A stretch of DNA of 64,000 nucleotides from Streptomyces sp. CB02056 (GCF_001905545.1 NZ_LIPD01000002.1:372001-436000), one strand, 5' to 3'; shown: positions 42,808 to 51,631, counted from the stretch's first letter. Notes: generated by a model from the sequence alone, not told the origin. Numbers and translations: made by a program.

Positions 42808-44124
42808 GTGAAGAAGCGTCAGCTCATGTCGACGCTCGGGACCCTGGCACTGGCGGTCGGTCTGACGGCCTGTTCCTCGACGGCGAAGCCCTCGGGCGAC
42901 GCCGGCGCGGCCGGTTCCGCGGACCCGAAGGCCGCCGGTGGCACCGTCACCGTCTGGCTGATGGACGACGCCCAGAAGAACTGGCCGGACCTGGTCCAGC
43001 GGGTCAACGACGAGTTCGCGGCGAAGTACCCGAACGTCACCCTCAAGCTCGCCTACCAGGGTTGGGCCGACAAGCTGGCCAAGCTCGACAAGGCCATCGC
43101 CGACGGCAGCGCCCCCGACGTGGTCGAGCTGGGCAACACCGAGACCATGAAGTACGTGCTCTCCGGCGCGCTGGCCCCGGTGGACCGCGGCACCTTCGAC
43201 AACTCCGACAGCTGGATCAAGGCGCTCGCCAACACCTGTACGTACCAGGACAAGCTCTGGTGCGTGCCCTACTACGCCGGCTCCCGGGTCGCCATCTACA
43301 ACTCCACCGCCTTCCAGCAGGCCACCGGCAGCGCCGACTTCCCGAAGACCGAGGCGGAGCTGCTGGCCGCGCTGGACAAGGTCGCGGACCGGAACAAGGC
43401 CGACAAGACCTTCTCCCCGCTCTACCTGCCCGGCCCGTACTGGTACGCCGCGATGAGCTACGTGGCCGCGTACGGCGGCGGCATCGCCAAGTTCGACGGC
43501 TCCGGCAACTGGCACGGCACCCTGCACGACCCCAAGTCCCAGCAGGGCATCAGCCACTTCGTCGACCTGGTGCGCAAGTACAACAAGGGCGACCTGGCGG
43601 TGAACGAGCAGAACCAGTTCGAGTCGATGGCCCGCGGGCACGCCGCGTCCTTCTACGGCAACGGCTACGAGGCGGCCAGCGTCACCGCGCCGGTCACCGG
43701 CGACCCGAGCCTCAAGGACGCCGTCAAGGTGGCCACCATGCCCGGCCCGGACGGCAAGCCGCTGCCGACCTTCATCGGCGGCTCCGACCTCGCCGTCACC
43801 GCCAAGTCCCAGCAGGTGGCGCTGGCCACCGACTGGATCCGGATGTTCACCAGCACCAAGTCCGAGCAGGCGCTGGCCGACAAGGACATCCTGCCGAACA
43901 ACCTGACCCAGCTGAACCCGCTGAAGAGCAAGCCGAGCACCGCCGCCGCGGCCAACGCCGTGCCGGACGCCTGGTTCACCCCGCTGGCCCCCGGCTGGGG
44001 CGCGGTCGAGAAGCAGAAGATCATCCCGGACATGCTGACCTCGATCCTCAAGGGCAAGTCGGTGGACCAGGCCACCAAGGAGGCCGACGCCGCGATCGAC
44101 CAGCTGATCAACAAGGCGTCCTGA
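42808..44124 (+). CDS. Second DasA-like sugar ABC substrate-binding lipoprotein
   Basis: A 438-residue lipoprotein (LTACSS lipobox) related to DasA along its length: VTVWLMDDAQKNWPDL and PDVVELGNTETMKYVLS align with the corresponding DasA parts. The ribosome site and first codons match dasA (GGAGGATGGC, then CGTCAGCTCAT), but dasA's GTA-ATG has become GTG-AAG, so the start moved one codon upstream to GTG. No permease or ATPase gene follows; it probably delivers a related amino sugar to DasBC or another permease. Ligand unknown. It has its own dre-controlled promoter and terminator. Confidence 0.88.
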   Translation: MKKRQLMSTLGTLALAVGLTACSSTAKPSGDAGAAGSADPKAAGGTVTVWLMDDAQKNWPDLVQRVNDEFAAKYPNVTLKLAYQGWADKLAKLDKAIADGSAPDVVELGNTETMKYVLSGALAPVDRGTFDNSDSWIKALANTCTYQDKLWCVPYYAGSRVAIYNSTAFQQATGSADFPKTEAELLAALDKVADRNKADKTFSPLYLPGPYWYAAMSYVAAYGGGIAKFDGSGNWHGTLHDPKSQQGISHFVDLVRKYNKGDLAVNEQNQFESMARGHAASFYGNGYEAASVTAPVTGDPSLKDAVKVATMPGPDGKPLPTFIGGSDLAVTAKSQQVALATDWIRMFTSTKSEQALADKDILPNNLTQLNPLKSKPSTAAAANAVPDAWFTPLAPGWGAVEKQKIIPDMLTSILKGKSVDQATKEADAAIDQLINKAS

Positions 44125-44143
44125 CCTCCCGTCGCGCCCGTCT

Positions 44144-44178
44144 CCGGACGCCCGTCCCGTCGTCGGAAGGGCGTCCGG
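44144..44178 (+). terminator. Terminator after the second binding-protein gene
   Basis: A 10-bp perfect stem (CCGGACGCCC/GGGCGTCCGG) with a 15-base loop; the right arm repeats at 44181-44190. Confidence 0.6.
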
Positions 44179-44374
44179 AAGGGCGTCCGGAGGGGCGCGC
44201 GGGTGGGCGTGCACGCGGGGCGCGCGGGTGTGCGGACGGAGGTGCCCGGCGGCGGGCGCGCCCGTAGGATCGTGGGACGAAGGACCGCAGCGAGTGTGCG
44301 GACTCGCCGCCTGGAGGTCCCCGCCGGGCAGCCGCCCGAGCGGGGTCGAACCGTCTCACCGGAGGCAGACCCAG

Positions 44375-45433
44375 ATGTCCGACCCGCAGACCGTTCCCGT
44401 CCCCGGCCGGATCATGGCGGCGGAGATGGCCGAGCAGCCGGCCGTCCTCCAGCGCATCCTCGACGAGGGTGCCCCGAAGATCCGCGAGGTCGCCGCACAG
44501 ATCGCCGCCCGCCGCCCGCGCTTCGTCCTGCTCACCGCGCGCGGCACGTCCGACAACGCCGCGCTGTACGCCAAGTACCTGATCGAGATCCTGCTCGGCA
44601 AGCCGGCCGGCCTGACCTCGATGTCCACCACCACCGCGTACGGCGCCAAGCCGGACCTCACCGACGTGCTGGTCGTCACCGTCAGCCAGTCCGGCGGCTC
44701 GCCCGACCTGGTGGCCTCCACCAAGGCCGCCCGCGAGGCCGGGGCCGTCACGCTCGCGGTGACCAACAACGCCGCCTCGCCGCTCGCCGAGGTCTCCGAG
44801 TTCCACATCGACGTGCTGGCCGGCCCGGAGAAGGCGCTGCCGGCCACCAAGACGTACACCGCCGAGCTGCTGGCGCTCTACCTGCTGGTCGAGGGCCTGC
44901 GCGGGGGCGACGGCGCGGCCGCCAAGGAGCTGCCGGGCCTGGCCGCCGGGGTGCTGTCCCGCCGGGCCGAGGTGAAGGCGCTGGCGGAGCGCTACCGCTT
45001 CGCCCAGCGCCTGGTGATCACCTCGCGCGGCTACGGCTACCCGACCGCCCGCGAGGCGGCGCTCAAGCTGATGGAGACCACCTACATCCCGGCCACCCCG
45101 TTCTCCGGCGCCGACCTGCTGCACGGCCCGCTGGCGATGGTGGACAACGTCTCGCCGGTCATCGCGATCGTCCCGGACGGCAAGGGCGGCGAGGCCCTCC
45201 AGCCGGTGCTGGACCGGCTGCGCGGGCGCGGCGCGGACCTGGTGGTGGTCGGCCAGCAGGCGCAGGTGGACGCCGCCTCGGCCGGCTTCGCGCTGCCGGC
45301 CGGCGTGCCCGAGGAGGTGCAGCCGATCCTGGAGATCCTGCCGCTGCAGCTGCTGGCCTACGAGGTCACCATCGCCCGCGGCCAGGACCCGGACGCCCCG
45401 CGCGCCCTGGCCAAGGTCACCGAGACGCGGTAG
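44375..45433 (+). CDS. SIS-domain sugar-phosphate protein (GlmS/AgaS-like, glutaminase-less)
   Basis: A 352-residue protein with two SIS domains (about 35-165: VLLTARGTSDNAALYAKYL, VVTVSQSGGSPD; and about 205-330: LVITSRGYGYPTAREAALK). The motifs match the isomerase half of glucosamine-6-phosphate synthase, without the N-terminal glutaminase. Such proteins isomerise or deaminate amino-sugar phosphates. Being beside the das genes, it probably acts on GlcN-6-P-type substrates. ATG 44375 follows GGAGG. No dre box was seen in front. Confidence 0.86.
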   Translation: MSDPQTVPVPGRIMAAEMAEQPAVLQRILDEGAPKIREVAAQIAARRPRFVLLTARGTSDNAALYAKYLIEILLGKPAGLTSMSTTTAYGAKPDLTDVLVVTVSQSGGSPDLVASTKAAREAGAVTLAVTNNAASPLAEVSEFHIDVLAGPEKALPATKTYTAELLALYLLVEGLRGGDGAAAKELPGLAAGVLSRRAEVKALAERYRFAQRLVITSRGYGYPTAREAALKLMETTYIPATPFSGADLLHGPLAMVDNVSPVIAIVPDGKGGEALQPVLDRLRGRGADLVVVGQQAQVDAASAGFALPAGVPEEVQPILEILPLQLLAYEVTIARGQDPDAPRALAKVTETR

Positions 45434-45447
45434 CCCGTCCCGCACGC

Positions 45448-45488
45448 GAGCCGGCCCCGGTCCACGGGTTGTGGACCGGGGCCGGCTC
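45448..45488 (+). terminator. Terminator after the SIS-domain gene
   Basis: A perfect 18-bp stem (GAGCCGGCCCCGGTCCAC) with a five-base loop, 15 bases past the stop. Confidence 0.88.
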
Positions 45489-45707
45489 GTTGAGCGGCGG
45501 AGACATGGTTCCGGGGGTGGAAAACACTACGGGCCACGGCGCCGACACGGGACCCTCAACCCATGCGGCACCGCAGCCCGGAGCTGTCGTCGGGCGCCAG
45601 ATGGGATCGAGAACTGTGCGGGGTCCTCGATCTGCGGCGTCCGACCGAGGAGGGGCCGCGCGCGGTCAGGGCAGTTGCGCGGGGACCTCTCCTTGGTGCC
45701 CTTCCAT

Positions 45708-45764
45708 TGTGGACTAGACCAATCTCGGTTGTCCAGGCCTCCCGGAAAATTGGTCTAAACAACT
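45708..45764 (+). promoter_or_regulatory. Two dre-like boxes upstream of the PdtaS-type kinase gene
   Basis: TGTGGACTAGACCAAT (45708-45723) and ATTGGTCTAAACAACT (45749-45764) match the DasR consensus core (TGGTCTAGACCA) at most positions; the first is read on the opposite strand. They lie 70-125 bases before the kinase start with 41-bp spacing. The rest of 45489-45833 shows no gene. Confidence 0.65.
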
Positions 45765-45833
45765 CAGGGGGTGTCCGGACCCGGCGGGAGGCCTGGCGCG
45801 CCCCGCCCGGACCGGCGGCGCTACCCTCGCCAT

Positions 45834-47354
45834 GTGCCCTCGCTGAACGAACTCGTCCGCCGCCACACCACCCTCACCGGGGCCGATGTGGAATGGCTCC
45901 ACCACCTGGTCTCGGAGTGGCAGCTGCTCTCCGACCTCTCCTTCGCCGACCTGGTGCTGTGGATCCCCACCTGGGACGGCATCCGCTACGTCTCGGTGGC
46001 GCAGATGCGGCCCAACACCGGGCCCACCTCCTACCAGGACGACATGGTCGGCCACCTCGTCCCGCGCGGCCGCCGCCCGCTGCTGGACGCCGCCTTCGAC
46101 GAGGGCCGGATCGTGCGCGAGGGCGACCCGGAGTGGCGCGAGGAGGTCCCGGTCCGGGTCGAGTCGATCCCGGTCCGGCGCGAGGGCAAGGTGCTGGGCG
46201 TGATCGCCCGCAACACCAACCTGCTGACCGTCCGCACCCCGAGCCGGCTGGAACTCACCTACCTGCAGAGCGCCTCCGACCTGGCCCAGATGATCGCGGC
46301 CGGCTCCTTCCCCTTCCCCGGCGTCGAGCAGGCCGACATGGACGCGGCCCCCCGGGTCGGCGACGGCCTGATCCGGCTGGACGCGGACGGCGTGGTCACC
46401 TACGCCAGCCCCAACGCCCTCTCCGCGTACCACCGCCTCGGCCTCACCACCGACCTGGTCGGCAGCCACCTCGGCCGGGCCACCGCCGACCTCGCCCCGC
46501 CGTCCCGCTCGGCCGTCCACGAGGCGCTGGTGAAGCTGGCGAGCGGCTGGGCGCCCCGGCAGACCGAGGTGGAGGCGCAGGGGGGAGTGGTGACCCTGCG
46601 GGCGATCCCGCTCAAGCCCAAGGGCACCCTGACCGGTTCGCTGGTGCTCTGCCGGGACGTGACCGAGCTGCGCCGCCGCGACCGCGAGTTGATGACCAAG
46701 GACGCCACCATCCGGGAGATCCACCACCGGGTGAAGAACAACCTGCAGACCGTCGCGGCCCTGCTGCGGCTGCAGTCCCGCCGGATGGAGTCGGAGTCCG
46801 CCCGGGCCGCGCTGGACGAGGCGGTGCGCCGGGTCGGCTCGATCGCGATCGTGCACGAGACGCTCTCCCAGGCGCTGGACGAGCAGGTGGCCTTCGACGA
46901 GATCGCCGACCGGGTGCTGGCGATGGCGATGGAGCTGACCCAGGACGGCCGGGTGGCGACCCGCCGCACCGGCAGCTTCGGGATCCTCTCCGCCGAGGTG
47001 GCCACCCCGCTGTCGATGGTGCTGACCGAACTGCTCCAGAACGCCCTGGAGCACGCGTTCGGTCCGACCGCCTCCGGGAACCTGGAGGTCAGCGCGCTGC
47101 GCGGGCGGGCCCCGGCGACCGGCAAGGGCTGGTCGGACACCTGGAACGGCGGCGCCCGGCCGGAGGAGTACCTGCTGATCACGGTGCAGGACGACGGCCG
47201 GGGCATGCCGGAGGGCTTCGACCCGAAGACGGCGGGCAACCTCGGGCTGCAGATCGTCCGGACGCTGGCCACCGGCGAACTGGGCGGCACCTTCGACATG
47301 GTGGCCGGCCCGAACGGCGGTACGAAGGTGATCCTGGAGATCCCCGTCCGCTGA
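45834..47354 (+). CDS. pdtaS: PdtaS-type sensor histidine kinase
   Basis: A 506-residue kinase from GTG 45834 (PSLNELVRRHT), like mycobacterial PdtaS in length and order. An N-terminal GAF domain (about 10-160: SEWQLLSDLSFADLVLW, QMRPNTGPTSYQDD) is followed by a PAS domain (180-290: DGLIRLDADGVVTYASPNAL), then HisKA_2 with the phosphorylated His in IREIHHRVKNNLQTVAA and an HATPase (N box TELLQNALEHAF, DDGRGMPEGF). No membrane helices, so cytosolic. The known partner PdtaR is an RNA-binding antiterminator; no pdtaR gene is next to it. Two dre-like boxes upstream suggest amino-sugar control. Confidence 0.93.
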   Translation: MPSLNELVRRHTTLTGADVEWLHHLVSEWQLLSDLSFADLVLWIPTWDGIRYVSVAQMRPNTGPTSYQDDMVGHLVPRGRRPLLDAAFDEGRIVREGDPEWREEVPVRVESIPVRREGKVLGVIARNTNLLTVRTPSRLELTYLQSASDLAQMIAAGSFPFPGVEQADMDAAPRVGDGLIRLDADGVVTYASPNALSAYHRLGLTTDLVGSHLGRATADLAPPSRSAVHEALVKLASGWAPRQTEVEAQGGVVTLRAIPLKPKGTLTGSLVLCRDVTELRRRDRELMTKDATIREIHHRVKNNLQTVAALLRLQSRRMESESARAALDEAVRRVGSIAIVHETLSQALDEQVAFDEIADRVLAMAMELTQDGRVATRRTGSFGILSAEVATPLSMVLTELLQNALEHAFGPTASGNLEVSALRGRAPATGKGWSDTWNGGARPEEYLLITVQDDGRGMPEGFDPKTAGNLGLQIVRTLATGELGGTFDMVAGPNGGTKVILEIPVR

Positions 47355-47490
47355 GTTCCTCGTCCGCAGGGAGCGAGGAACCGTTGCGCGGGGATGCGCA
47401 CAGGTGCGTGGAGGGGGCGTGCGTCCGGCGGAAGCGCCGGGTGCGCGCACCCGCACGCCGGGGTGCGGAACGGGGTGCGGAAACAGAAAC

Positions 47491-47529
47491 GAGGCCCTGT
47501 CGACCGGGGGGGTGGGTCGACAGGGCCTC
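47491..47529 (+). terminator. Terminator of the sensor kinase gene
   Basis: A 15-bp perfect stem (GAGGCCCTGTCGACC) with a short G-rich loop. The remainder of 47530-47805 has no gene I can support. Confidence 0.82.
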
Positions 47530-47805
47530 TCAACCCGTTCCGGCCGTCGGGGGGAGTCGGCCGGAGCGGGGGCTCTGGGTGGTGCGACACCTCGCCGGTG
47601 CGTTGCACACGGTGAGCGCCACAGCTCCACGATATTGCTCTAAGTGAACAGTATCAAGTGCTTGGGCGGGTCCGGTGTCGCGGGACCTGGCTGGGCGAGG
47701 TCCTTGGTGCGGAAGGCTTCACCAGGAGGTGCAGGGAAGCCTTTGATCATGTGTCGATCGGTACTGCGGTCACTGCTGGTACTACGGCGTGTGATCGCCG
47801 GGTGA

Positions 47806-48057
47806 TCAGGCGGTGCGGGCGCGGTTGCGGGCTGCACGGCGCTTCATCGCGCGGCGCTCGTCCTCGCTCATGCCGCCCCAGACGCCGGCGTCCTGACCGG
47901 TCTCGAGCGCCCACTGGAGGCACTGCTCCATCACCGGACAGCGGCGGCACACGGCCTTGGCTTCCTCGATCTGCAGCAGAGCAGGACCGGTGTTCCCGAT
48001 CGGGAAGAACAGCTCGGGGTCCTCTTCGCGGCAGACAGCGCGGTGGCGCCAGTCCAT
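47806..48057 (-). CDS. wblE: WhiB-family iron-sulfur regulator WblE (WhiB1-type)
   Basis: An 83-residue protein with the four cluster cysteines C9, C37, C40 and C46, the GVWGG turn (58-62) and a basic C-terminus (RRAMKRRAARNRARTA) for DNA contact. It is nearly identical to mycobacterial WhiB1/streptomycete WblE. These bind sigma region 4 and respond to nitric oxide. GGAGGAG lies before ATG 48057. A CRP-like palindrome lies upstream. Confidence 0.95.
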   Translation of the reverse strand: MDWRHRAVCREEDPELFFPIGNTGPALLQIEEAKAVCRRCPVMEQCLQWALETGQDAGVWGGMSEDERRAMKRRAARNRARTA

Positions 48058-48119
48058 GGTCGTCCAACTCCTCCTGCCGCGGGGGGTGGCCCGATCGGCA
48101 TAATCGAATGGCTTGTGAA

Positions 48120-48135
48120 TGTGAACGCTTTCACG
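48120..48135. promoter_or_regulatory. CRP/FNR-family-like binding site upstream of wblE
   Basis: TGTGAACGCTTTCACG fits TGTGA-N6-TCACA with one end mismatch, about 63-78 bases before the start codon and close to a -10-like GATTAT on the minus strand. Mycobacterial whiB1 is a known CRP target, which supports the reading. Confidence 0.6.
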
Positions 48136-48426
48136 AATCCCGCAACAGCAAAAGAGACCAAAGGCCCGTCGGGCCCGGGTGGTCTGTGCTGGGGGGGATT
48201 CGGCGATTCGAGGGACACCCCGCGGTCGGCGCTCCTGTGGTTCCGGAGTTGCCGTCGCTGCGATGTGTCCCGATCGCCATGTAGAGGTTCGCAAACCTCG
48301 GGCTCGGATACAACCCCCTTCGGGGAGGAATTTTGGATTCTTCGGTGTCGCCTAGCTCACAGCCAGTACTTCTATGGAGTGAAGGGGGCTTGTGCGTTCG
48401 AGAAGAAGGAGGAACCCCCCTTCCAG
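48136..48426. other. Intergenic region upstream of wblE, downstream of the lipid kinase gene
   Basis: Somewhat lower GC than its surroundings, with A-rich stretches (AGCAAAAGAGACCAAAGG) that could hold additional wblE promoters. No gene, terminator or RNA motif could be supported. Confidence 0.4.
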
Positions 48427-49398
48427 TCACACAATCACACGCAGTGCCCGCCGTACGCCTGTGAAACTGACGCGACTCCTGTCTCCAAGATGGTCCCCGT
48501 CGACCTGGAACGGGGCCGGTTCCTCCGAAACCAAGGTGAAGTGTCTGACGTCGTGATAGGAGACGACGTGCTTCCCGGAGGGGCCGCTGGGAGGGGCGCC
48601 GTCACTCGAAGTCGTGTACGACCGCAGGATCTGACGGACCGTTCGAGCGGTGCCGAACGCCGTCATCCGGGTGATGCCGAAGACGTCCAGGTCCGTGTCG
48701 AAGGAGGCGAGCGGTGAGGGGTAGACCGGACGGTTGCCGAGGAACGTCCAGGGAGAGGTGTTGCTGACTATCGACAGCACCAGGCCCGGAACCCGCTCGT
48801 GGCCCGGCAGCTCCAGGGAGACGGGGCCGGAGCGGCGCTGCTCACGCTGGGTGAAGTAGTGCCGCAGGGCCTGGCCGACGTACAGGGCGTGGGTGGACTT
48901 GCGCCCGGCCCGGCGCTGCTCCTCGACCCGTCCGACCACCCCGGCGTCGAAGCCGAGGCCGGCGGTGAAGGTGAACCAGCGGTCCGGCAGCCCGTCGGTC
49001 ATCGCCTTGCCCAGCCCGATCGGCCGCTCCCGGCCGTGCTCCAGCGCGTCCAGCAGGGCGCCGGTGGCCTCCACCGGGTCGTTGGGCAGGCCCAGCGCGC
49101 GGGCGAACACATTGGTCGAACCGCCCGGCACCACGGCCAGTCGCGGGACCTTCTCGCCCGGGCCGTGCGCCAGCAGCCCGTTCACCACCTCGTTGACGGT
49201 GCCGTCCCCGCCCAGCGCCACCACCAGGTCGACCGTGCCGTCCTCCGCCGCCTCGCGGGCCAGGTCGCGCGCGTGGCCCCGGTAGCGGGTCTCGGCGACC
49301 TCCAGCTTGAGATCGCTGCGCAGGGCGTGGATCAGGACGTCCCTGGTCCGGCCACTGGTGGTGGTGGCCTTGTGGTTCACGACCAGGAGAGCGCGCAT
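48427..49398 (-). CDS. Diacylglycerol/lipid kinase family protein
   Basis: A 323-residue DAGK-catalytic-domain protein: VNHKATTTSGRT near the start, the nucleotide signature ALGGDGTVNEVVNGLL near 61-76, and PGGSTNVFARALGLP near 92-106. Family enzymes phosphorylate diacylglycerol or related lipids. C-terminal sequence (FQVDGDHLGDRSRVSF) is normal. No membrane helix. Specific substrate unknown. Confidence 0.88.
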   Translation of the reverse strand: MRALLVVNHKATTTSGRTRDVLIHALRSDLKLEVAETRYRGHARDLAREAAEDGTVDLVVALGGDGTVNEVVNGLLAHGPGEKVPRLAVVPGGSTNVFARALGLPNDPVEATGALLDALEHGRERPIGLGKAMTDGLPDRWFTFTAGLGFDAGVVGRVEEQRRAGRKSTHALYVGQALRHYFTQREQRRSGPVSLELPGHERVPGLVLSIVSNTSPWTFLGNRPVYPSPLASFDTDLDVFGITRMTAFGTARTVRQILRSYTTSSDGAPPSGPSGKHVVSYHDVRHFTLVSEEPAPFQVDGDHLGDRSRVSFTGVRRALRVIV

Positions 49399-49448
49399 GG
49401 GGAAAGCCTACGGGTCGGTACGGAGCAACCGGCGGCTACCCTGCTGGA

Positions 49449-49877
49449 GTGACCGCAGAAACCTCCGCACCCGTACCCTCGGCCGGATCCGGCCGCCCGG
49501 CCTCCCTGACCCTGGGCGCCGCCATCACGGCCCTGGCGGGCGCCGCGCTGGCCGTCGTCGGCGTCTGGGACATGGTGGCCGCGCTGTCCGGCCAGTCCAA
49601 GCAGCTGGCCCTGAACGAGTTCGGCGGAGCGGTCATCGTGCTGCTCGGGGTGCTGCCGGTGCTGGCCGCCCGCGCCCTGCTCAAGGAGCGCCGCTGGGGC
49701 CGCAGTCCGGCGGTGCTGACCAACTCGATCTGCCTGCCGGTCGGCTACTACATGGCCGAGAGCGGCGGCGCGATGATCGCGGTCGGCGTGCTGGTCGGCG
49801 CGCTCGGCCTGGTGGGCATCGGCTGCCTGCTGAACCCGAAGTCGACGGCGGCCCTGTACGCCCCGTCCGAGGACTAG
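49449..49877 (+). CDS. Small multi-spanning membrane protein
   Basis: A 142-residue protein from GTG 49449, divergent from the lipid kinase gene. Four predicted helices (LTLGAAITALAGAALAVVGV, a second near 58-75, one near 95-112 and VGVLVGALGLVGIGCLL). No family recognised with certainty; function unknown. Confidence 0.72.
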   Translation: MTAETSAPVPSAGSGRPASLTLGAAITALAGAALAVVGVWDMVAALSGQSKQLALNEFGGAVIVLLGVLPVLAARALLKERRWGRSPAVLTNSICLPVGYYMAESGGAMIAVGVLVGALGLVGIGCLLNPKSTAALYAPSED

Positions 49878-49889
49878 GGGTACAGGGCC

Positions 49890-49960
49890 GCCGGGAGCCT
49901 GAAGCCGGGAGCCTGAAGCCGGCGGCTTGAAGCCGGGGAGCCTCAAGCCGGGAGGCTGAA
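49890..49960. repeat. Five tandem copies of a 14-15 bp unit
   Basis: Units read GCCGGGAGCCTGAA twice exactly, then GCCGGCGGCTTGAA, GCCGGGGAGCCTCAA and GCCGGGAGGCTGAA. The array fills the space between the convergent membrane-protein gene and sigH. Some units pair with neighbours (GCCTC/GAGGC), so it may fold as a terminator substitute. Confidence 0.85.
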
Positions 49961-49972
49961 GGGGCGTCAGTC

Positions 49973-51034
49973 CTACTCCTCCACCAGGAGCTTCTCCCGC
50001 AGCTGGGCCAACGTCCGGGCGAGCAGCCGGGACACGTGCATCTGGGAGATCCCCACCTCGGCGGCGATCTGCGACTGGGTCATGTTCCGGAAGAACCGCA
50101 GCACCAGGATCTTCTGCTCCCGGGGCGGCAGTTGGGCCAGCAGCGGCTTGAGCGACTCGCGGTACTCGACGCCCTCCAGCGCCTCGTCGGTCGCGCCCAG
50201 GGTGTCCGCGACGGCCGGCGACTCGTCGTCGCTGTCCGGCACGTCCAGGGACAGCGTGGAGTACGCGTTGGCGGACTCCAGGCCCTCCAGGACGTCCTCC
50301 TCGGAGATCCCCAGGTGCTCGGCCAGCTCGTGCACCGTGGGGGAGCGGCCGTGCCGCTGGGAGAGCTCGCTGGTCGCCGTGGTGAGCGACAGCCGCAGCT
50401 CCTGGAGGCGGCGCGGGACGCGCACCGCCCAGCCCTTGTCGCGGAAGTGCCGCTTGATCTCCCCGACGATGGTCGGCGTCGCGTAGGTGGAGAACTCGAC
50501 CCCGCGCTCGTGGTCGAAGCGGTCCACCGACTTGATCAGGCCGATGGTGGCGACCTGGGTCAGGTCGTCCAGCGGCTCGCCCCGGTTGCGGAAGCGCCGG
50601 GCCAGGTGCTCGACCAGCGGGATGTGCATCCGCACCAGCTGGTTGCGCAGCTCGACCCGCTCCGGGGAGCCCTCGGGCAGTGCGGACAGCCGGACGAACA
50701 GCGCGCGGGCGGCCTCCCGGTCCGGGGCGCCGGTGCGGTGCGAGCCCTGGGCGGGCAGGGCGACGTGCGGCTCGACCTCGGCCGTCGGCTCGGCCTCGAC
50801 CGCGGGGTCGGCCTCGACCGCCGGTTCCGTCCCGACGGCCGGGGCCGTCTCGTCCACCGGGTCCGGCGGGGGCGCGGAGGCAGGCGTCGGCTCGGACGTC
50901 GGCTCGGTGGGGTGGCTCATCCGCTGGGCGTCCTTCGGGTGCGCTTCGTCGTTGGCGGCGAGGCCGGGAACGCTCGCCTGGGTCGGTACGGCAGGTCCCG
51001 CCGTCGCGAGGCCGGTACGGTCCAGATCACTCAC
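49973..51034 (-). CDS. sigH: SigB/SigF-family stress and development sigma factor SigH
   Basis: A 353-residue protein from GTG 51034 (GGGGGA 6 bases upstream); ATGs at 51040 and 51064 are alternatives and an internal ATG (MSHPTEP) gives a shorter form, consistent with several SigH isoforms known in S. coelicolor. A disordered Pro/Glu-rich N-terminus of about 100 residues is followed by regions 2 (LVEHLARRFRNRGEPLDDL), 3 and 4 (LPPREQKILVLRFFRNMT, SQMHVSRLLARTL). It directs osmotic stress and septation-related genes. It follows ushX on the same strand with a 186-base gap. Confidence 0.92.
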   Translation of the reverse strand: MSDLDRTGLATAGPAVPTQASVPGLAANDEAHPKDAQRMSHPTEPTSEPTPASAPPPDPVDETAPAVGTEPAVEADPAVEAEPTAEVEPHVALPAQGSHRTGAPDREAARALFVRLSALPEGSPERVELRNQLVRMHIPLVEHLARRFRNRGEPLDDLTQVATIGLIKSVDRFDHERGVEFSTYATPTIVGEIKRHFRDKGWAVRVPRRLQELRLSLTTATSELSQRHGRSPTVHELAEHLGISEEDVLEGLESANAYSTLSLDVPDSDDESPAVADTLGATDEALEGVEYRESLKPLLAQLPPREQKILVLRFFRNMTQSQIAAEVGISQMHVSRLLARTLAQLREKLLVEE

Positions 51035-51220
51035 GGCCATTCCCCCGTTCCGTTCCGGGAGCACCGGGGCCGGTGGCCCCGGAATCGTCTCGTTGGTCGT
51101 ACCGCGTGGGTGGCGGTACCGGGAGCCGTCCGTCGGTCCCCTGAGCGGGGGAGCGGCGGACGGCCCTTGCGCGGGTGCTGCTCGGTGCTGCTCGGTCGTG
51201 CGGTGCGGTCCGGCGCCCGA

Positions 51221-51631
51221 CTAGTGGGAGGGGGACCCGCCGCGCTTCTTGTGCAGGCTGATCGTCACGGTCCTGTCCTCGGCGACCGAGGAGTCGACCT
51301 CGCCGGCCAGGGCGGAGAGCACCGTCCAGGCGAAGGTGTCCCGTTCGGGAGCCTTGCCGTCGGTGGTCGGGGCGGAGACGGTGACCTTCAACGAGTCGCC
51401 GACCAGCCGGAACTCGCAGGACAGTACGGAGCCGGGCACCGCCTGCTGGAGCAGGATGGCGCAGGCCTCGTCGACCGCGATCCGCAGGTCCTCGATCTCG
51501 TCGAGCGTGAAGTCCAACCGGGCCGCCAACCCGGCCGTCGCTGTTCGCAGGACGGAGAGGTAGGCCCCGGCTGCGGGCAGCCGGACCTCCACGAAGTCCT
51601 GAACGCCGAGATCGCCGTCGATCTGGGACAC
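51221..51631 (-). CDS. ushX: Anti-sigma factor UshX/PrsH (HATPase kinase-like)
   Basis: A 136-residue RsbW-like protein. GTG 51631 is chosen: AGGAGG lies 6 bases before, and it matches the length of the S. coelicolor SigH anti-sigma factor as recalled. The N box is IAVDEACAILL near 74-84 (an E/D-A-x-N-type helix with a weakened Asn), and the protein ends RGGSPSH. It binds SigH and releases it under stress. Confidence 0.88.
   Translation of the reverse strand: MSQIDGDLGVQDFVEVRLPAAGAYLSVLRTATAGLAARLDFTLDEIEDLRIAVDEACAILLQQAVPGSVLSCEFRLVGDSLKVTVSAPTTDGKAPERDTFAWTVLSALAGEVDSSVAEDRTVTISLHKKRGGSPSH

Noticed and set aside
49890..49960. CRISPR array
   Set aside because: Units are 14-15 bp and directly joined without spacers, and there are no cas genes.
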